Shown: positions 22,725-31,147, numbered from the stretch's first letter. The stretch: 36,732 nucleotides of DNA from an uncultured Oscillospiraceae bacterium (GCA_934448295.1 CAKSEY010000024.1:1-36732), one strand, 5' to 3'. The notes: generated by a model from the letters alone, not told the origin. Made by a program: numbers and translations.

Positions 22725-23396
22725 ATGTACCGTGTATATATAGCAGAGGACGACGACAGCATAGCCAAGGCGGTGAGCAAGGGGCTTTCCGGGTGGGATC
22801 TGGAGGTGAAATGCACCTCGGATTTCCGGCGGGTATCGGAGGAGATAGCGGAGTTCCAGCCGCACCTTGTGCTGCTTGACATAACGCTGCCGTTCTATAA
22901 TGGATTTTACTGGTGCGAAGAGATACGCAAGACCAGCCGGGTGCCGGTGATGTTCATATCCTCGGCGTGCGACAACATGAATATAATCATGGCGATGAAC
23001 ATGGGCGGGGACGATTTTATCGCGAAGCCGTTCGATATGCCGGTGCTGGTGGCGAAGATACAGGCGCTGCTGCGCAGGAGCTACGATTTCGCCCAGCAGG
23101 TGGGGATCATTGAGCACAACGGCGCTGTCCTGAACACCGCGGACGCCTCGCTTAATGTCGGCGGGAACCGCGTGGAGCTTACCCGCAACGAGTACAGGAT
23201 ACTCCAGACGCTGATGGAGAGCAAGGGAAAGGTGGTCAGCCGCGAAAAGCTGATGGACAGGCTGTGGGAGACCGACTGCTTCATTGACGAGAACACCCTG
23301 ACCGTGAACGTCGCAAGGCTGCGCAGAAAGCTGGACGGCGCGGGGCTTACCGGGTTCATAAAAACCAAGGTCGGAATGGGGTATATCGTCGAATGA
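22725..23396 (+). CDS. OmpR-family response regulator of a Bce-type system (223 aa)
   Basis: The receiver domain (residues 1-115) has acidic residues Asp9-Asp11, the phosphoacceptor Asp52 (LVLLDITLPFYNG), then FISSA and FIAKPFD with the conserved Lys. The winged-helix domain (about 130-223) has NEYRILQTLMESKGKVVSREKLMDRLW and ends with AGLTGFIKTKVGMGYIV. The length is typical. It overlaps the kinase gene by ATGA, and a BceA/BceB-like transporter follows. It therefore belongs to the class of regulators that sense antimicrobial peptides through the transporter and switch on the transporter genes. The likely target is the box at 24381-24394. Confidence 0.92.
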   Translation: MYRVYIAEDDDSIAKAVSKGLSGWDLEVKCTSDFRRVSEEIAEFQPHLVLLDITLPFYNGFYWCEEIRKTSRVPVMFISSACDNMNIIMAMNMGGDDFIAKPFDMPVLVAKIQALLRRSYDFAQQVGIIEHNGAVLNTADASLNVGGNRVELTRNEYRILQTLMESKGKVVSREKLMDRLWETDCFIDENTLTVNVARLRRKLDGAGLTGFIKTKVGMGYIVE

Positions 23397-24370
23397 AGGA
23401 GTACATATACGCGCGGCGGCGCGTTATTTTCTGGGCGCTGCTGATGGCGGCGGTATGCGCGGCGGTGTTCCTTGCCGGGGGAGTTCCGGCGGGAGCCGTG
23501 GGCTATGCCGCGGCACTGTGCGGGGCGGTTTCCGCCGCGATATTTGCTGTGGATCTCGTGAGGTTCCGCAGGCGGCGGGCGATCCTTGAAAAGCTGCGGG
23601 AGGACATCACGGTCTCCTGCGAGAATCTCCCGGCGCCGGACAACGCCGCCGAGCGTGACTATCAGGAGCTGCTGATGATACTGTTCCGCAGCCGCGCCGA
23701 GCAGGCTCAGAAATACGAGCAGAGCTTCGAACAGACGACCGACTACTACACGATGTGGGCGCACCAGATAAAAACTCCCATTGCGGCAATGCGGCTGACC
23801 CTGGCGGAGCAGGACTCCCCGGAGAGCCGGGAACTTTCCGTGCAGCTCACGCGGATAGAGGAATACGTGGACATGGTCATGTGCTATATCAGGCTGGAGA
23901 GCAGTTCCACGGACTATGTTATCCGGGAGTGCTCCCTTGATGGGGTGATCCGCGCGGCTCTGCGGAAATTCTCCTCGCAGTTCATCAGGAAGAGGCTCAC
24001 GCTGGAGTACGCCCCGGCGGAATGTACGGTGCTGACGGACGAAAAGTGGCTGCTTTTCGTGGTGGGGCAGGTGCTTTCGAACTCGCTGAAATACACGAAA
24101 ACCGGCGGCATAACGATAGCTTTCCGGGACGGAGTGCTGCGCATAAGCGACACGGGCATCGGCATAGCCCCGGAGGATCTCCCGAGGATATTCGACAAGG
24201 GCTTTACCGGCTGCAACGGCAGGTCTGACATGAAGGCAAGCGGACTGGGGCTATACCTCTGCCGGAGGATATGCGGGGCGTTGGGGCACTCCATCACCGC
24301 AGAGAGCGGCGAAAGCGGCACCACAGTTTCGATAGACCTTTCCAGGGACTCCGTGGACGTGCGGGAGTGA
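23393..24370 (+). CDS. intramembrane-sensing histidine kinase, BceS-like (325 aa)
   Basis: Two membrane helices (about residues 11-31 and 33-55) have almost no outside loop, the mark of intramembrane-sensing kinases. The dimerisation/phosphoacceptor box is WAHQIKTPIAAMRL with His124. The ATP-binding domain shows the N box (VLSNSLKYTK), G1 (ISDTGIGI), the F box (RIFDKGFTG) and G2 (SGLGLYLCR). Lacking a sensory domain of its own, such a kinase normally reads the flux state of its partner ABC transporter, encoded downstream. It overlaps the response regulator by 4 nt, so the two are translated together. Confidence 0.92.
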   Translation: MKEYIYARRRVIFWALLMAAVCAAVFLAGGVPAGAVGYAAALCGAVSAAIFAVDLVRFRRRRAILEKLREDITVSCENLPAPDNAAERDYQELLMILFRSRAEQAQKYEQSFEQTTDYYTMWAHQIKTPIAAMRLTLAEQDSPESRELSVQLTRIEEYVDMVMCYIRLESSSTDYVIRECSLDGVIRAALRKFSSQFIRKRLTLEYAPAECTVLTDEKWLLFVVGQVLSNSLKYTKTGGITIAFRDGVLRISDTGIGIAPEDLPRIFDKGFTGCNGRSDMKASGLGLYLCRRICGALGHSITAESGESGTTVSIDLSRDSVDVRE

Positions 24371-24380
24371 TGACCTAATG

Positions 24381-24394
24381 TTACAAAAACGTAA
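24381..24394 (+). promoter_or_regulatory. BceR-like binding box before the ABC transporter genes
   Basis: TTACA-AAAA-CGTAA matches the TnACA-N4-TGTAA motif described for BceR-type regulators at all but one position. A further TGTAA lies at 24401-24405. It is 21 bp upstream of the -35 element, suitable for activation. Confidence 0.6.
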
Positions 24395-24415
24395 TACAGA
24401 TGTAAGACGATTCGA

Positions 24416-24444
24416 TTGCGGATATTCCGTCATTCTGGTAGAAT
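24416..24444 (+). promoter_or_regulatory. promoter of the BceAB-like transporter genes
   Basis: TTGCGG (24416-24421), a 17-bp spacer and TAGAAT (24439-24444). The weak -35 fits a promoter that depends on an activator. Confidence 0.6.
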
Positions 24445-24549
24445 AGATACAGACAGGAACGGCGGCGCACTTCTCCTTAAATATGATTACCGAACCAAAA
24501 ACCACACATCGCCGCCGGATCTGTCCCTGTAAAGAAAGGAATGACAGAT

Positions 24550-25347
24550 ATGCCGATACTTGAAATATCCGGTCTTAAAAAGACCTACACAACGCGGCTC
24601 GGCGGAAACCGCGTGGAGGCTCTGAAAAACGTGAGCTTCACAGCGGAGCCGGGCGAATACATCGCGATAATGGGCGAGAGCGGCTCCGGAAAGACGACCC
24701 TGCTGAATATCCTCGCGGCGCTGGATAAGCCCACCGGGGGCAGCGTTATCCTGGACGGAATGGATCTTGCGAAGATAAAGGACGCCCGCCTTGCGGATTT
24801 CCGACGGGACAACCTCGGGTTCGTTTTCCAGGAGTTCAACCTGCTGGATACGTTCACGGTGCGGGATAATATCCTGCTGCCGCTGGTGCTGCGGGGCGAA
24901 AAGTACCCGGAAATGGAGCCGAAGCTCAGCAAAACCGCCGAGCTCCTCGGGATTTCGGCGCTGCTGCGGAAGTACCCCTACGAGATCTCCGGCGGGCAGA
25001 AGCAGCGCACAGCCGCCGCGCGGGCGCTCATCACCGAGCCTAAGCTCCTGCTTGCAGACGAACCCACCGGCGCCCTGGACAGCCGCAGCTCCGACGAGCT
25101 GCTGAGGCTTTTCAGCGAGATAAACCGGCGCGGTCAGACGATACTTATGGTCACTCATTCCGCAAAGGCGGCAAGCCGCGCGAAGCGGGTGCTGTTCATC
25201 AAGGACGGCACGGTGTTCCACCAGCTTTATCGCGGGGACTGCACCGACGGCGAGGCTTACCGCAGAATTACGGACGCGCTGACGCTTCTCAGCTCCTCGG
25301 CTGAGCCGCAGGGCCTGCGCGCCGACAGGAAAGGCGGCAGGGCATGA
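24550..25347 (+). CDS. ABC transporter ATP-binding protein, BceA-like (265 aa)
   Basis: This is the energising subunit of a peptide-antibiotic detoxification ABC transporter. Motifs: Walker A GESGSGKTT (about residues 42-50), Q loop FVFQEFNLLD, signature YEISGGQKQR, Walker B LLLADEPTGALD, and switch His in MVTHSAKAA. I use ATG 24550 (MPILEIS) because AAAGGA lies 9 nt upstream; the ATG at 24541 abuts that site. The length is typical for MacB/BceA-type ATPases, with an extra ~20-residue tail. The last codons overlap the permease start by ATGA. It probably removes target-bound bacitracin/lantibiotic-type peptides; the actual substrate cannot be read from the sequence. Confidence 0.92.
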   Translation: MPILEISGLKKTYTTRLGGNRVEALKNVSFTAEPGEYIAIMGESGSGKTTLLNILAALDKPTGGSVILDGMDLAKIKDARLADFRRDNLGFVFQEFNLLDTFTVRDNILLPLVLRGEKYPEMEPKLSKTAELLGISALLRKYPYEISGGQKQRTAAARALITEPKLLLADEPTGALDSRSSDELLRLFSEINRRGQTILMVTHSAKAASRAKRVLFIKDGTVFHQLYRGDCTDGEAYRRITDALTLLSSSAEPQGLRADRKGGRA

Positions 25348-27350
25348 GACTATACGCAAGGCTCGCCGCCGGCGGCATACGCAGGAACGGGAAGCTCTAT
25401 ATCCCGTATATCCTGACCTGTTCTCTGATGGTGATGATATTTTATATCGTGAATTTCCTGTCCCAAAATCCGCTCCTTGACGGAATGAGGGGCGGCGACA
25501 TGATGAAAGAGATGATGACGGTAGGCGTTGTTATCATGGTGGTATTCTCGGCGATATTCCTGTTCTACACGAATTCTTTCCTGATAAAAAGCCGCAAGCG
25601 GGAATTCGGTCTGTACAATATCCTGGGCATGGGAAAGAGGAATCTCGCCCGCATAATGACCTGGGAAACGCTGATGGTTTATCTTATGTCCATGGTTCTC
25701 GGGCTTGGCGCGGGAATACTGTTCTCAAAGCTTGCGGAGCTTATCGCGGTGAAGATAATCAGGGGTGAGGCTCAGTATCAGTTCTCGGTGAGCGGAACCG
25801 CCGTGGCCGCCTGCCTTGTCGTGTTCGCGGCGATATTCTTCCTTATTCACCTGAACGTACTGCGGCAGGTGTTCACCGCGAAGCCCATCGAGCTGCTGCA
25901 CTCCGAAAACGCGGGAGAAAAGCCGCCCCGCGCCAACTGGTTTCCGGCGGTGCTGGGGGCGCTCATGCTGGCGGCGGCATACTACATGGCTGTGACCATC
26001 GAGGAGCCAATGACCGCAATGCTGGGCTTCATGGCGGCGGTGATACTGGTTATCGCGGCGACTTATCTGCTGTTCATGGCGGGCTCCGTGGTGATTTGCA
26101 GAGCGCTCCAGAAGAATAAGAAATACTACTACCGCACGAACCACTTCGTTTCCGTGTCGCAGATGTCCTTCCGTATGCGGAAGAACGGCGCGGGACTGGC
26201 TTCCATCTGTATCCTCAGCACAATGGTGCTGGTGACGCTTTCCTCCACGATATGCCTTTACATGGGCGAGGGCGCGATATTGGAACAGCGCTATCCCCGG
26301 GACATTGTGACGGCGGCGTATGGACTCCCGGAGAGCGAGATATCCGCCTACCGCGAAAGCGTTGAGGAGCTTGCGGAGAAGCACGGCGCTTCCCCGGAGA
26401 ACGTCCTCGCGTATTCCTACGCAGACCTTTCCGGCGCGGTGATCGGCAGCCGCCTGGACATGGAGAACGCGGCAATGGACGAAATTTCCCTTGACCTGCG
26501 CTCGGTGTACGTTATCCCGATAGCTGATTACAACGCGCTTTACGGCACGGATATACAGCTTTCTGACGGCGAGGCGGCGGTGTATTTCAAGGGAAAGGGC
26601 TTCGACCATGACGAGATACAGCTCGACGACTGGGGAAGCTACCGCATAACACAGCGCCTTGACAAGTTCACGATAACCGGTGCGGATTCCGCCACGGTGA
26701 CAGACACGATATATCTTTTCGTGAAGAATTATTCCGACCTTGACAGCCTGTGCAGCTATCAGAACAGCATTACGGAGGTCCACGGCGGAATGATATCCTA
26801 CAAGGTGTACTATTACTGCTTCGACCTTGACTGTGACGACAGCGTCAAGCTGGAAATCAACAACGCGCTGATAGACGAATTCAGGGCGGAGACCCACCCG
26901 TTCACATACGACTGGCTCAGCACGGAATGCCGCGTGCGCGAATACGAGGAATTCTTCGGGCTTTACGGCGGGCTGTTCTTCCTGGGAGTTATCTTCGGCG
27001 GGGTATTTATTCTGGCGGCGGTGCTTATAATGTACTACAAGCAGATAAGCGAGGGCTTCGACGACCGGGCGCGGTTCGACATTCTCCGCAAGGTCGGCAT
27101 GAACGACCGCGATATCCGCCGGGCGGTGGATTCGCAGGTGCTGACGGTGTTCTTTGCGCCGCTTATCGCCGCAGGAGTCCACATGGTTTTCGCATTCCCC
27201 ATGCTGACGAAGCTGCTCGGGCTGTTCGCAATGCGCGACGCGGGGTTCCTCGCGCTTGTCGCGCTGGTGTGCTACGCGGTTTTCGCGGCGCTGTACGTCG
27301 TGGTTTACGCGGCAACCTCGCGGAGCTATTACCGTATCGTAAGCCGATAA
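25344..27350 (+). CDS. FtsX-type ABC permease, BceB-like (668 aa)
   Basis: This is the membrane subunit of the Bce-type transporter. Ten hydrophobic segments are expected. Those seen include residues 20-38, a pair near 57-78 and 105-130, segments at about 150-175 and 200-250, and the last three in the C-terminal 130 residues. SRKREFGLYNILGMGKRNLARIM is the FtsX-family motif after the second helix, and RFDILRKVGMNDRDIRRAV its C-terminal counterpart. A large outside domain of about 200 residues (roughly 310-525) is the hallmark of BceB proteins and serves peptide recognition and kinase signalling. It overlaps the ATPase gene by ATGA. The full set regulator-kinase-ATPase-permease is intact. Confidence 0.92.
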   Translation: MRLYARLAAGGIRRNGKLYIPYILTCSLMVMIFYIVNFLSQNPLLDGMRGGDMMKEMMTVGVVIMVVFSAIFLFYTNSFLIKSRKREFGLYNILGMGKRNLARIMTWETLMVYLMSMVLGLGAGILFSKLAELIAVKIIRGEAQYQFSVSGTAVAACLVVFAAIFFLIHLNVLRQVFTAKPIELLHSENAGEKPPRANWFPAVLGALMLAAAYYMAVTIEEPMTAMLGFMAAVILVIAATYLLFMAGSVVICRALQKNKKYYYRTNHFVSVSQMSFRMRKNGAGLASICILSTMVLVTLSSTICLYMGEGAILEQRYPRDIVTAAYGLPESEISAYRESVEELAEKHGASPENVLAYSYADLSGAVIGSRLDMENAAMDEISLDLRSVYVIPIADYNALYGTDIQLSDGEAAVYFKGKGFDHDEIQLDDWGSYRITQRLDKFTITGADSATVTDTIYLFVKNYSDLDSLCSYQNSITEVHGGMISYKVYYYCFDLDCDDSVKLEINNALIDEFRAETHPFTYDWLSTECRVREYEEFFGLYGGLFFLGVIFGGVFILAAVLIMYYKQISEGFDDRARFDILRKVGMNDRDIRRAVDSQVLTVFFAPLIAAGVHMVFAFPMLTKLLGLFAMRDAGFLALVALVCYAVFAALYVVVYAATSRSYYRIVSR

Positions 27351-27357
27351 ATAAAAT

Positions 27358-27381
27358 GGGCAGGTGCTTACACACCCGCCC
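27358..27381 (-). terminator. terminator between the BceB-like gene and gltA
   Basis: GGGCAGGTG and CACCCGCCC pair at 8 of 9 positions around CTTACA. The minus strand continues ATTTTATTTAT, so it mainly ends gltA. The permease gene converges from the other side. Confidence 0.6.
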
Positions 27382-27390
27382 TCACGCGCT

Positions 27391-28719
27391 TTATTCGATC
27401 TCCTCCATCACGCTCTTGTATGCGGGACGGATTATCTTGCTGGAGCCGACCAGCTCCTCGATACGGTGCGCCGACCAGCCGACTACCCGGGCGATGGCGA
27501 ACAGCGGAGTGTACAGCTCCAGCGGGATTCCCAGCATATCGTATACGAAGCCGCTGTAAAAATCCACGTTGGGGCTTACGCCCTTGTAGATACGGCGCTT
27601 CTCGGCGATAAGCTGCGGAGCGATCTCCTCGATGTTGGAGTACAGCGCCATGTCGCTGGTCTTGCCCTTTGCCTCCGCCAGCTTCTGGACGTAGGATTTG
27701 AGCACCCGCTCTCTCGGGTCGGAGATGGAGTACACCGCGTGTCCCATTCCGTAGATGAGCCCCTTGCGGTCGAACGCTTCGCCGTCCAGCAGCTTCTTCA
27801 GGTAAGCCCTGACCTCGTCCTTGTCGGAGGGGTCGGAAAGGTGCGTGCGGATATCCTGCATCATCTGCATTACTTTGAGGTTAGCGCCGCCGTGGCGGGG
27901 GCCCTTCAGCGAGGACATAGCCGCCGCAATGGCGGAGTATGTATCCGAACCTGCGGAGGTGACTACGCGGGTGGTGAACGTGGAGTTGTTGCCGCCGCCG
28001 TGCTCCATGTGGAGCATTAGCACGATGTCGAGAACTCTCGCTTCAAGCTCAGTGTACTGCATATCCGGGCGGAGCATTCTCAGGAAGTTTTCCGCGGTGG
28101 AAAGCCCGGGAGCCGGACGGTGAATGTACATGCTTTCATCGTTCTCGTAGTGGTTGTAGGCATGGTAGCCGTAAACCGCCAGCATGGGGAACACCGCCGT
28201 GAGCTGGAGGCACTGGCGTATGCAGTTGTCTATATCGTTGGAGCCGAGGTTGTCGTCATAGGAGGACAGCGTTAGAATGCTCTTTGTCATGGAGTTCATG
28301 ATGTCCTTTGAGGGAGCCTTCATGATAACGTCCCGGGTGAAGTTCGAGGGAATAACGCGGCATTCCGTGAGGATATCGTTGAATTCCGCAAGCTGTTCGT
28401 CTGTGGGCAGCTCCCCGAAGATAAGCAGGTACGCGGTCTTTTCGAAGCCGAAGCCGCCGTTCAGCCCGGAGATAAGTGTGTTTATGTTGTAGCCGCGGTA
28501 CCACAGCTCGCCGTCGCAGGGCTCGTGAACTCCGTTCTCGTCCCTAAACGAAACTATCTTGGAAATGCGGGTAAGTCCGGTGAGGACGCCCTTTCCGTTG
28601 ATGTCGCGCAGGCCGCGGTTAACTCCATACTCGCGGAAAAGCTCGTCGGAGATGGTGTCGTGTTCGGTGCAGAGCCTCTGCTTCTCGGAAGCGTATTCGG
28701 TTATTCTTTCAAATGCCAT
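27391..28719 (-). CDS. gltA: citrate synthase (442 aa)
   Basis: Citrate synthase condenses acetyl-CoA and oxaloacetate, feeding 2-oxoglutarate/glutamate synthesis in anaerobes with a partial TCA path. Catalytic motifs: LHMEHGGGNNSTF (first His), YGMGHAVYSISDPR (second His) and PNVDFYSGFVYDMLGIP (catalytic Asp), with RPxxR-like CoA/oxaloacetate contacts near the end (ARVVGWSAHRIEE). The N-terminal extension of about 60 residues matches the longer Clostridia-type enzymes. GAAGGAGGAAACAAC precedes the ATG. It lies 23 bp after a marR gene on the same strand, and no separate promoter is visible, so it is probably expressed from the marR promoter. Confidence 0.95.
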   Translation of the reverse strand: MAFERITEYASEKQRLCTEHDTISDELFREYGVNRGLRDINGKGVLTGLTRISKIVSFRDENGVHEPCDGELWYRGYNINTLISGLNGGFGFEKTAYLLIFGELPTDEQLAEFNDILTECRVIPSNFTRDVIMKAPSKDIMNSMTKSILTLSSYDDNLGSNDIDNCIRQCLQLTAVFPMLAVYGYHAYNHYENDESMYIHRPAPGLSTAENFLRMLRPDMQYTELEARVLDIVLMLHMEHGGGNNSTFTTRVVTSAGSDTYSAIAAAMSSLKGPRHGGANLKVMQMMQDIRTHLSDPSDKDEVRAYLKKLLDGEAFDRKGLIYGMGHAVYSISDPRERVLKSYVQKLAEAKGKTSDMALYSNIEEIAPQLIAEKRRIYKGVSPNVDFYSGFVYDMLGIPLELYTPLFAIARVVGWSAHRIEELVGSSKIIRPAYKSVMEEIE

Positions 28720-28742
28720 GTTGTTTCCTCCTTCTCTGGTGG

Positions 28743-29192
28743 TCAGTCGTGGGGTAATGCCGGTTCGCGGGTGTCCATCAGCTTTTTCAGCAGGGAATAG
28801 AGCGTGTGCTTTTCCTCCCCGGTGAGCGGCTCCAGGAAGTGGTGCGCCTGGCTCCGCATTTTCTGTGCAAGCTCGTCTGAATGTGCCTTTCCCGCCGGCG
28901 TAAGGGTGACTATCGTTTCGCGCTTGTCGCGCTGGCTCTTGGCGCGGGTGATGTAGCCGTCGTGCTCCAGCTTCACAAGCGATTCGGACATGGACTGCGG
29001 GCTGACGGACAAAAGCTCCGAAAGCCGCTTCTGGACTATCTCGCCGTCCCTGCCTATCGTCAGCAGAACGCGTTCGCGCTCCAGCAGCGCCCTGCCGCCC
29101 ATGAATTCGCTTTTCCCGGCGGATATCTGTCCGCGTATCCGGGAGAACCAGTCGTGTATCAGCCCGGTGAGCTGTTCGTCTATATCCTGCAT
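28743..29192 (-). CDS. MarR-family transcription regulator (149 aa)
   Basis: This is a winged-helix dimer regulator. The central segment VQKRLSELLSVSPQSMSESLVKLEHDGYITRAKSQRDKRETIVTLTPAGKA contains the recognition helix and the DxR wing (QRDKRE) of MarR proteins. Flanking helices for dimerisation lie at both ends. The start at 29192 follows AGAAGAGGTGAAACA. It is the first gene of a two-gene operon with citrate synthase. Adjacent 15-bp direct repeats downstream of its promoter are good candidates for self-repression. A redox or metabolite ligand controlling citrate synthase is inferred. The length is normal. Confidence 0.9.
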   Translation of the reverse strand: MQDIDEQLTGLIHDWFSRIRGQISAGKSEFMGGRALLERERVLLTIGRDGEIVQKRLSELLSVSPQSMSESLVKLEHDGYITRAKSQRDKRETIVTLTPAGKAHSDELAQKMRSQAHHFLEPLTGEEKHTLYSLLKKLMDTREPALPHD

Positions 29193-29209
29193 TGTTTCAC
29201 CTCTTCTGA

Positions 29210-29239
29210 ATTATGTCAGGTACCATAACGTCAAGTACC
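29210..29239 (-). promoter_or_regulatory. pair of adjacent 15-bp direct repeats in the marR leader
   Basis: ATTATGTCAGGTACC (29210-29224) is followed immediately by ATAACGTCAAGTACC (29225-29239); 12 of 15 positions agree. The pair lies between the marR -10 and its ribosome site, where a bound MarR dimer would block transcription. Confidence 0.55.
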
Positions 29240-29244
29240 TTATC

Positions 29245-29273
29245 ATTTTATCACATTTTTTTGAAATTGTCAA
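29245..29273 (-). promoter_or_regulatory. marR-gltA promoter
   Basis: On the minus strand: TTGACA (29273-29268), a 17-bp spacer and TAAAAT (29250-29245). Confidence 0.75.
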
Positions 29274-29314
29274 GAGCAGGGATTAAGTTGTATTTTATGT
29301 AAATGGAGGTGCCT

Positions 29315-29992
29315 ATGAAAAAGTTCCGCAAAGTACTTAAAGTCCTGCTGCTGATTTTAGTGTCGCTGATCTCGGCGGCGCTGATAGCGGTGGGAGCGTT
29401 CGCAGTCCTCGGCTGGAATATGTACAGCGAGGCGGTGGAGGAGCGTCCGGTGCGGCAGGTGTACGCGGATATGCGGTCGGACGAGCACTATGTGAGCTTC
29501 GACGAACTGCCGGACTTCTACGTCCGCGCCGTTACGGCGGTGGAGGATCACGATTTCTGGGGGCACAGCGGGATAGACCCCTCCGCGATATGCCGCGCGC
29601 TGCTCCACGACCTGGCGGAGATGGATTTTGCGGAGGGCGGCAGCACCATAACCATGCAGACCGCGAAGAACATCTACTACACGCAGGATAAGCGGCTGGA
29701 GCGCAAGGCTGCGGAGGTGTTCACCGCGTTTGAGCTGGAGGATAAGCTGGACAAGGAGCAGATATTCGAGCTGTATGTGAACACCATCTATTTCGGCAGC
29801 AACTACTACGGTATCTACGCGGCTTCGATGGGATATTACGGGGTGCCGCCCGAGGAGCTGACGGACGAGCAGTGCGCCGTTCTGGCGGGAATTCCGCAGG
29901 CTCCCAGCGTATACTCCCCGGACGTAAATCCGGAGCTCGCGGAACAGCGCGCACAGCAGGTCGTTGAAGCAATGGAGAAATTCGGCAGTTGA
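29315..29992 (+). CDS. monofunctional GT51 peptidoglycan glycosyltransferase (225 aa)
   Basis: This membrane-anchored enzyme polymerises lipid II into glycan strands. The ATG at 29315 (MKKFRK) follows GGAGGTG; an upstream ATG at 29303 overlaps that site. One N-terminal membrane helix (about residues 9-34) is followed by the GT51 motifs: AVEDHDFWGHSGID with catalytic Glu77, GGSTITMQTAKN, RKAAEVFTAFELE, KEQIFELYVNTIYFG and VLAGIPQAPSVYSP. No transpeptidase domain follows, so it is an MtgA-like stand-alone enzyme. Such proteins are shorter than bifunctional penicillin-binding proteins, and the length here is typical. The next gene encodes a surface esterase with its own promoter. Confidence 0.9.
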   Translation: MKKFRKVLKVLLLILVSLISAALIAVGAFAVLGWNMYSEAVEERPVRQVYADMRSDEHYVSFDELPDFYVRAVTAVEDHDFWGHSGIDPSAICRALLHDLAEMDFAEGGSTITMQTAKNIYYTQDKRLERKAAEVFTAFELEDKLDKEQIFELYVNTIYFGSNYYGIYAASMGYYGVPPEELTDEQCAVLAGIPQAPSVYSPDVNPELAEQRAQQVVEAMEKFGS

Positions 29993-30017
29993 CAGCGGCG
30001 GGAAAATATGGTACAAT
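29989..30017 (+). promoter_or_regulatory. promoter of the SGNH hydrolase gene, overlapping the previous stop codon
   Basis: TTGACA (29989-29994), a 17-bp spacer and TACAAT (30012-30017). The -35 contains the TGA stop of the glycosyltransferase gene. Confidence 0.65.
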
Positions 30018-30087
30018 ATACTTGCGATATTTCCGAGGAAATATTCAATACTATAACATATAACAAGAGATTCTGGAAAGGAACCTT

Positions 30088-31101
30088 ATGAGAAAGATAA
30101 CTGCACTATTTACAGCCGCCCTGCTTGCGGCTTCTGTTGGAATCACCGCCCATGCCGAGGCGGAGGGACTGGTCGTCCTCGGGGACTCCATAACCACCGG
30201 ATACGGGCTTGACGGATACGTTTCCGGGGATAATTACAGCGCGGCGGGGAGCTTCGCCAACCGGCTCGGCGAGGATTTCACGGAATACAGCAACTTTGCG
30301 GTGGACGGCAGAACCTCCGGCGAGCTGCTGACGGCGCTTGAGGACGAGGATATAGCCAAGGCTCTCGAGGGAGCCGACACGGTGGTCGTGTCGATAGGCG
30401 GCAACGATTTCCTCCAGCCAATGCTGACGGCGGCGATGAATAAGGCGGCGGAAAATCCCGAGCTGCTGAAGATAATGAGCGGCGCGGTCTCCGGCGGGGA
30501 TCTGCTCGGTTCGCTGACCTCCGGCGGCGCCACGGCTGAAGCAGACGGGGAAAACTATCTTGATATAATGATGGATTTCGCCCGGGCAATGACCGAAGCT
30601 GCCGATTCCGTAGATATCCAGCAGGTGGTGGATAATATAGACGGAATTCTGGGCACAGTCTCAGCGAGGGCGCCAGAGAGCCAGATAATCGTGCTCACGG
30701 TCTATAACCCCTTTGAGGGCGTGACCGGCATGGAGCTTTTCGACGCCATGGCGCGCACCAAGCTGGAGGAGCTGAATTCCGGCATAGCCTCCGCCGCAGA
30801 GAACAACGGCGCGCAGGTCGCAGACGTTAACGCGGCGTTTGCGGGGCACGCGCTGGAATACACGAACATTTCCCGCGTGGATATCCACCCCAATGAGCAG
30901 GGACACGGCGTGATATACCAGCTCCTGCTGGATATCACCGGAGCCGACCTGAACGTCAGCACCGAGGAGCCGCTGCCCGCAGACGAGCCCGACTCCGTTC
31001 AGAAGGGAAGCCCGGACACCGGCGCCGAGGGCTTCGCTGTCGTTGGCGGTATAGCGGCGCTGGCGGGAGCATTCCTTGTTATCTCCAGAAAACGTTCGTA
31101 A
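30088..31101 (+). CDS. cell-wall-anchored SGNH/GDSL esterase (337 aa)
   Basis: This is an exported serine esterase or acylhydrolase. The Sec signal spans residues 1-23 (cut after THAHA-like TAHA). Block I is VVLGDSITTGYG with nucleophile Ser34. Block III has SIGGNDFLQ. Block V VDIHPNEQGHGV provides the Asp-His pair. The last 30 residues are SPDTG, a hydrophobic helix and RKRS. This is an LPXTG-like sorting signal of the relaxed kind seen in gut Clostridia, so a sortase probably links the enzyme to peptidoglycan. The substrate could be an acetylated polysaccharide, a lipid or peptidoglycan O-acetyl groups; the neighbouring GT51 gene gives weak support for a wall role. Confidence 0.87.
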   Translation: MRKITALFTAALLAASVGITAHAEAEGLVVLGDSITTGYGLDGYVSGDNYSAAGSFANRLGEDFTEYSNFAVDGRTSGELLTALEDEDIAKALEGADTVVVSIGGNDFLQPMLTAAMNKAAENPELLKIMSGAVSGGDLLGSLTSGGATAEADGENYLDIMMDFARAMTEAADSVDIQQVVDNIDGILGTVSARAPESQIIVLTVYNPFEGVTGMELFDAMARTKLEELNSGIASAAENNGAQVADVNAAFAGHALEYTNISRVDIHPNEQGHGVIYQLLLDITGADLNVSTEEPLPADEPDSVQKGSPDTGAEGFAVVGGIAALAGAFLVISRKRS

Positions 31102-31118
31102 TTTTTCGGTTTAACGTA

Positions 31119-31147
31119 TTGAAATTTTCACCGAGATGTGATATAAT
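31119..31147 (+). promoter_or_regulatory. thrH promoter
   Basis: TTGAAA (31119-31124), a 17-bp spacer and TATAAT (31142-31147), followed by ACGGAGGAAAACACA before the ATG. Confidence 0.75.

Noticed and set aside
25725..27182. 485-codon minus-strand open frame inside the BceB-like gene
   Set aside because: Antisense to a clear FtsX-type permease; Arg/His/Val-rich shadow without a ribosome site.
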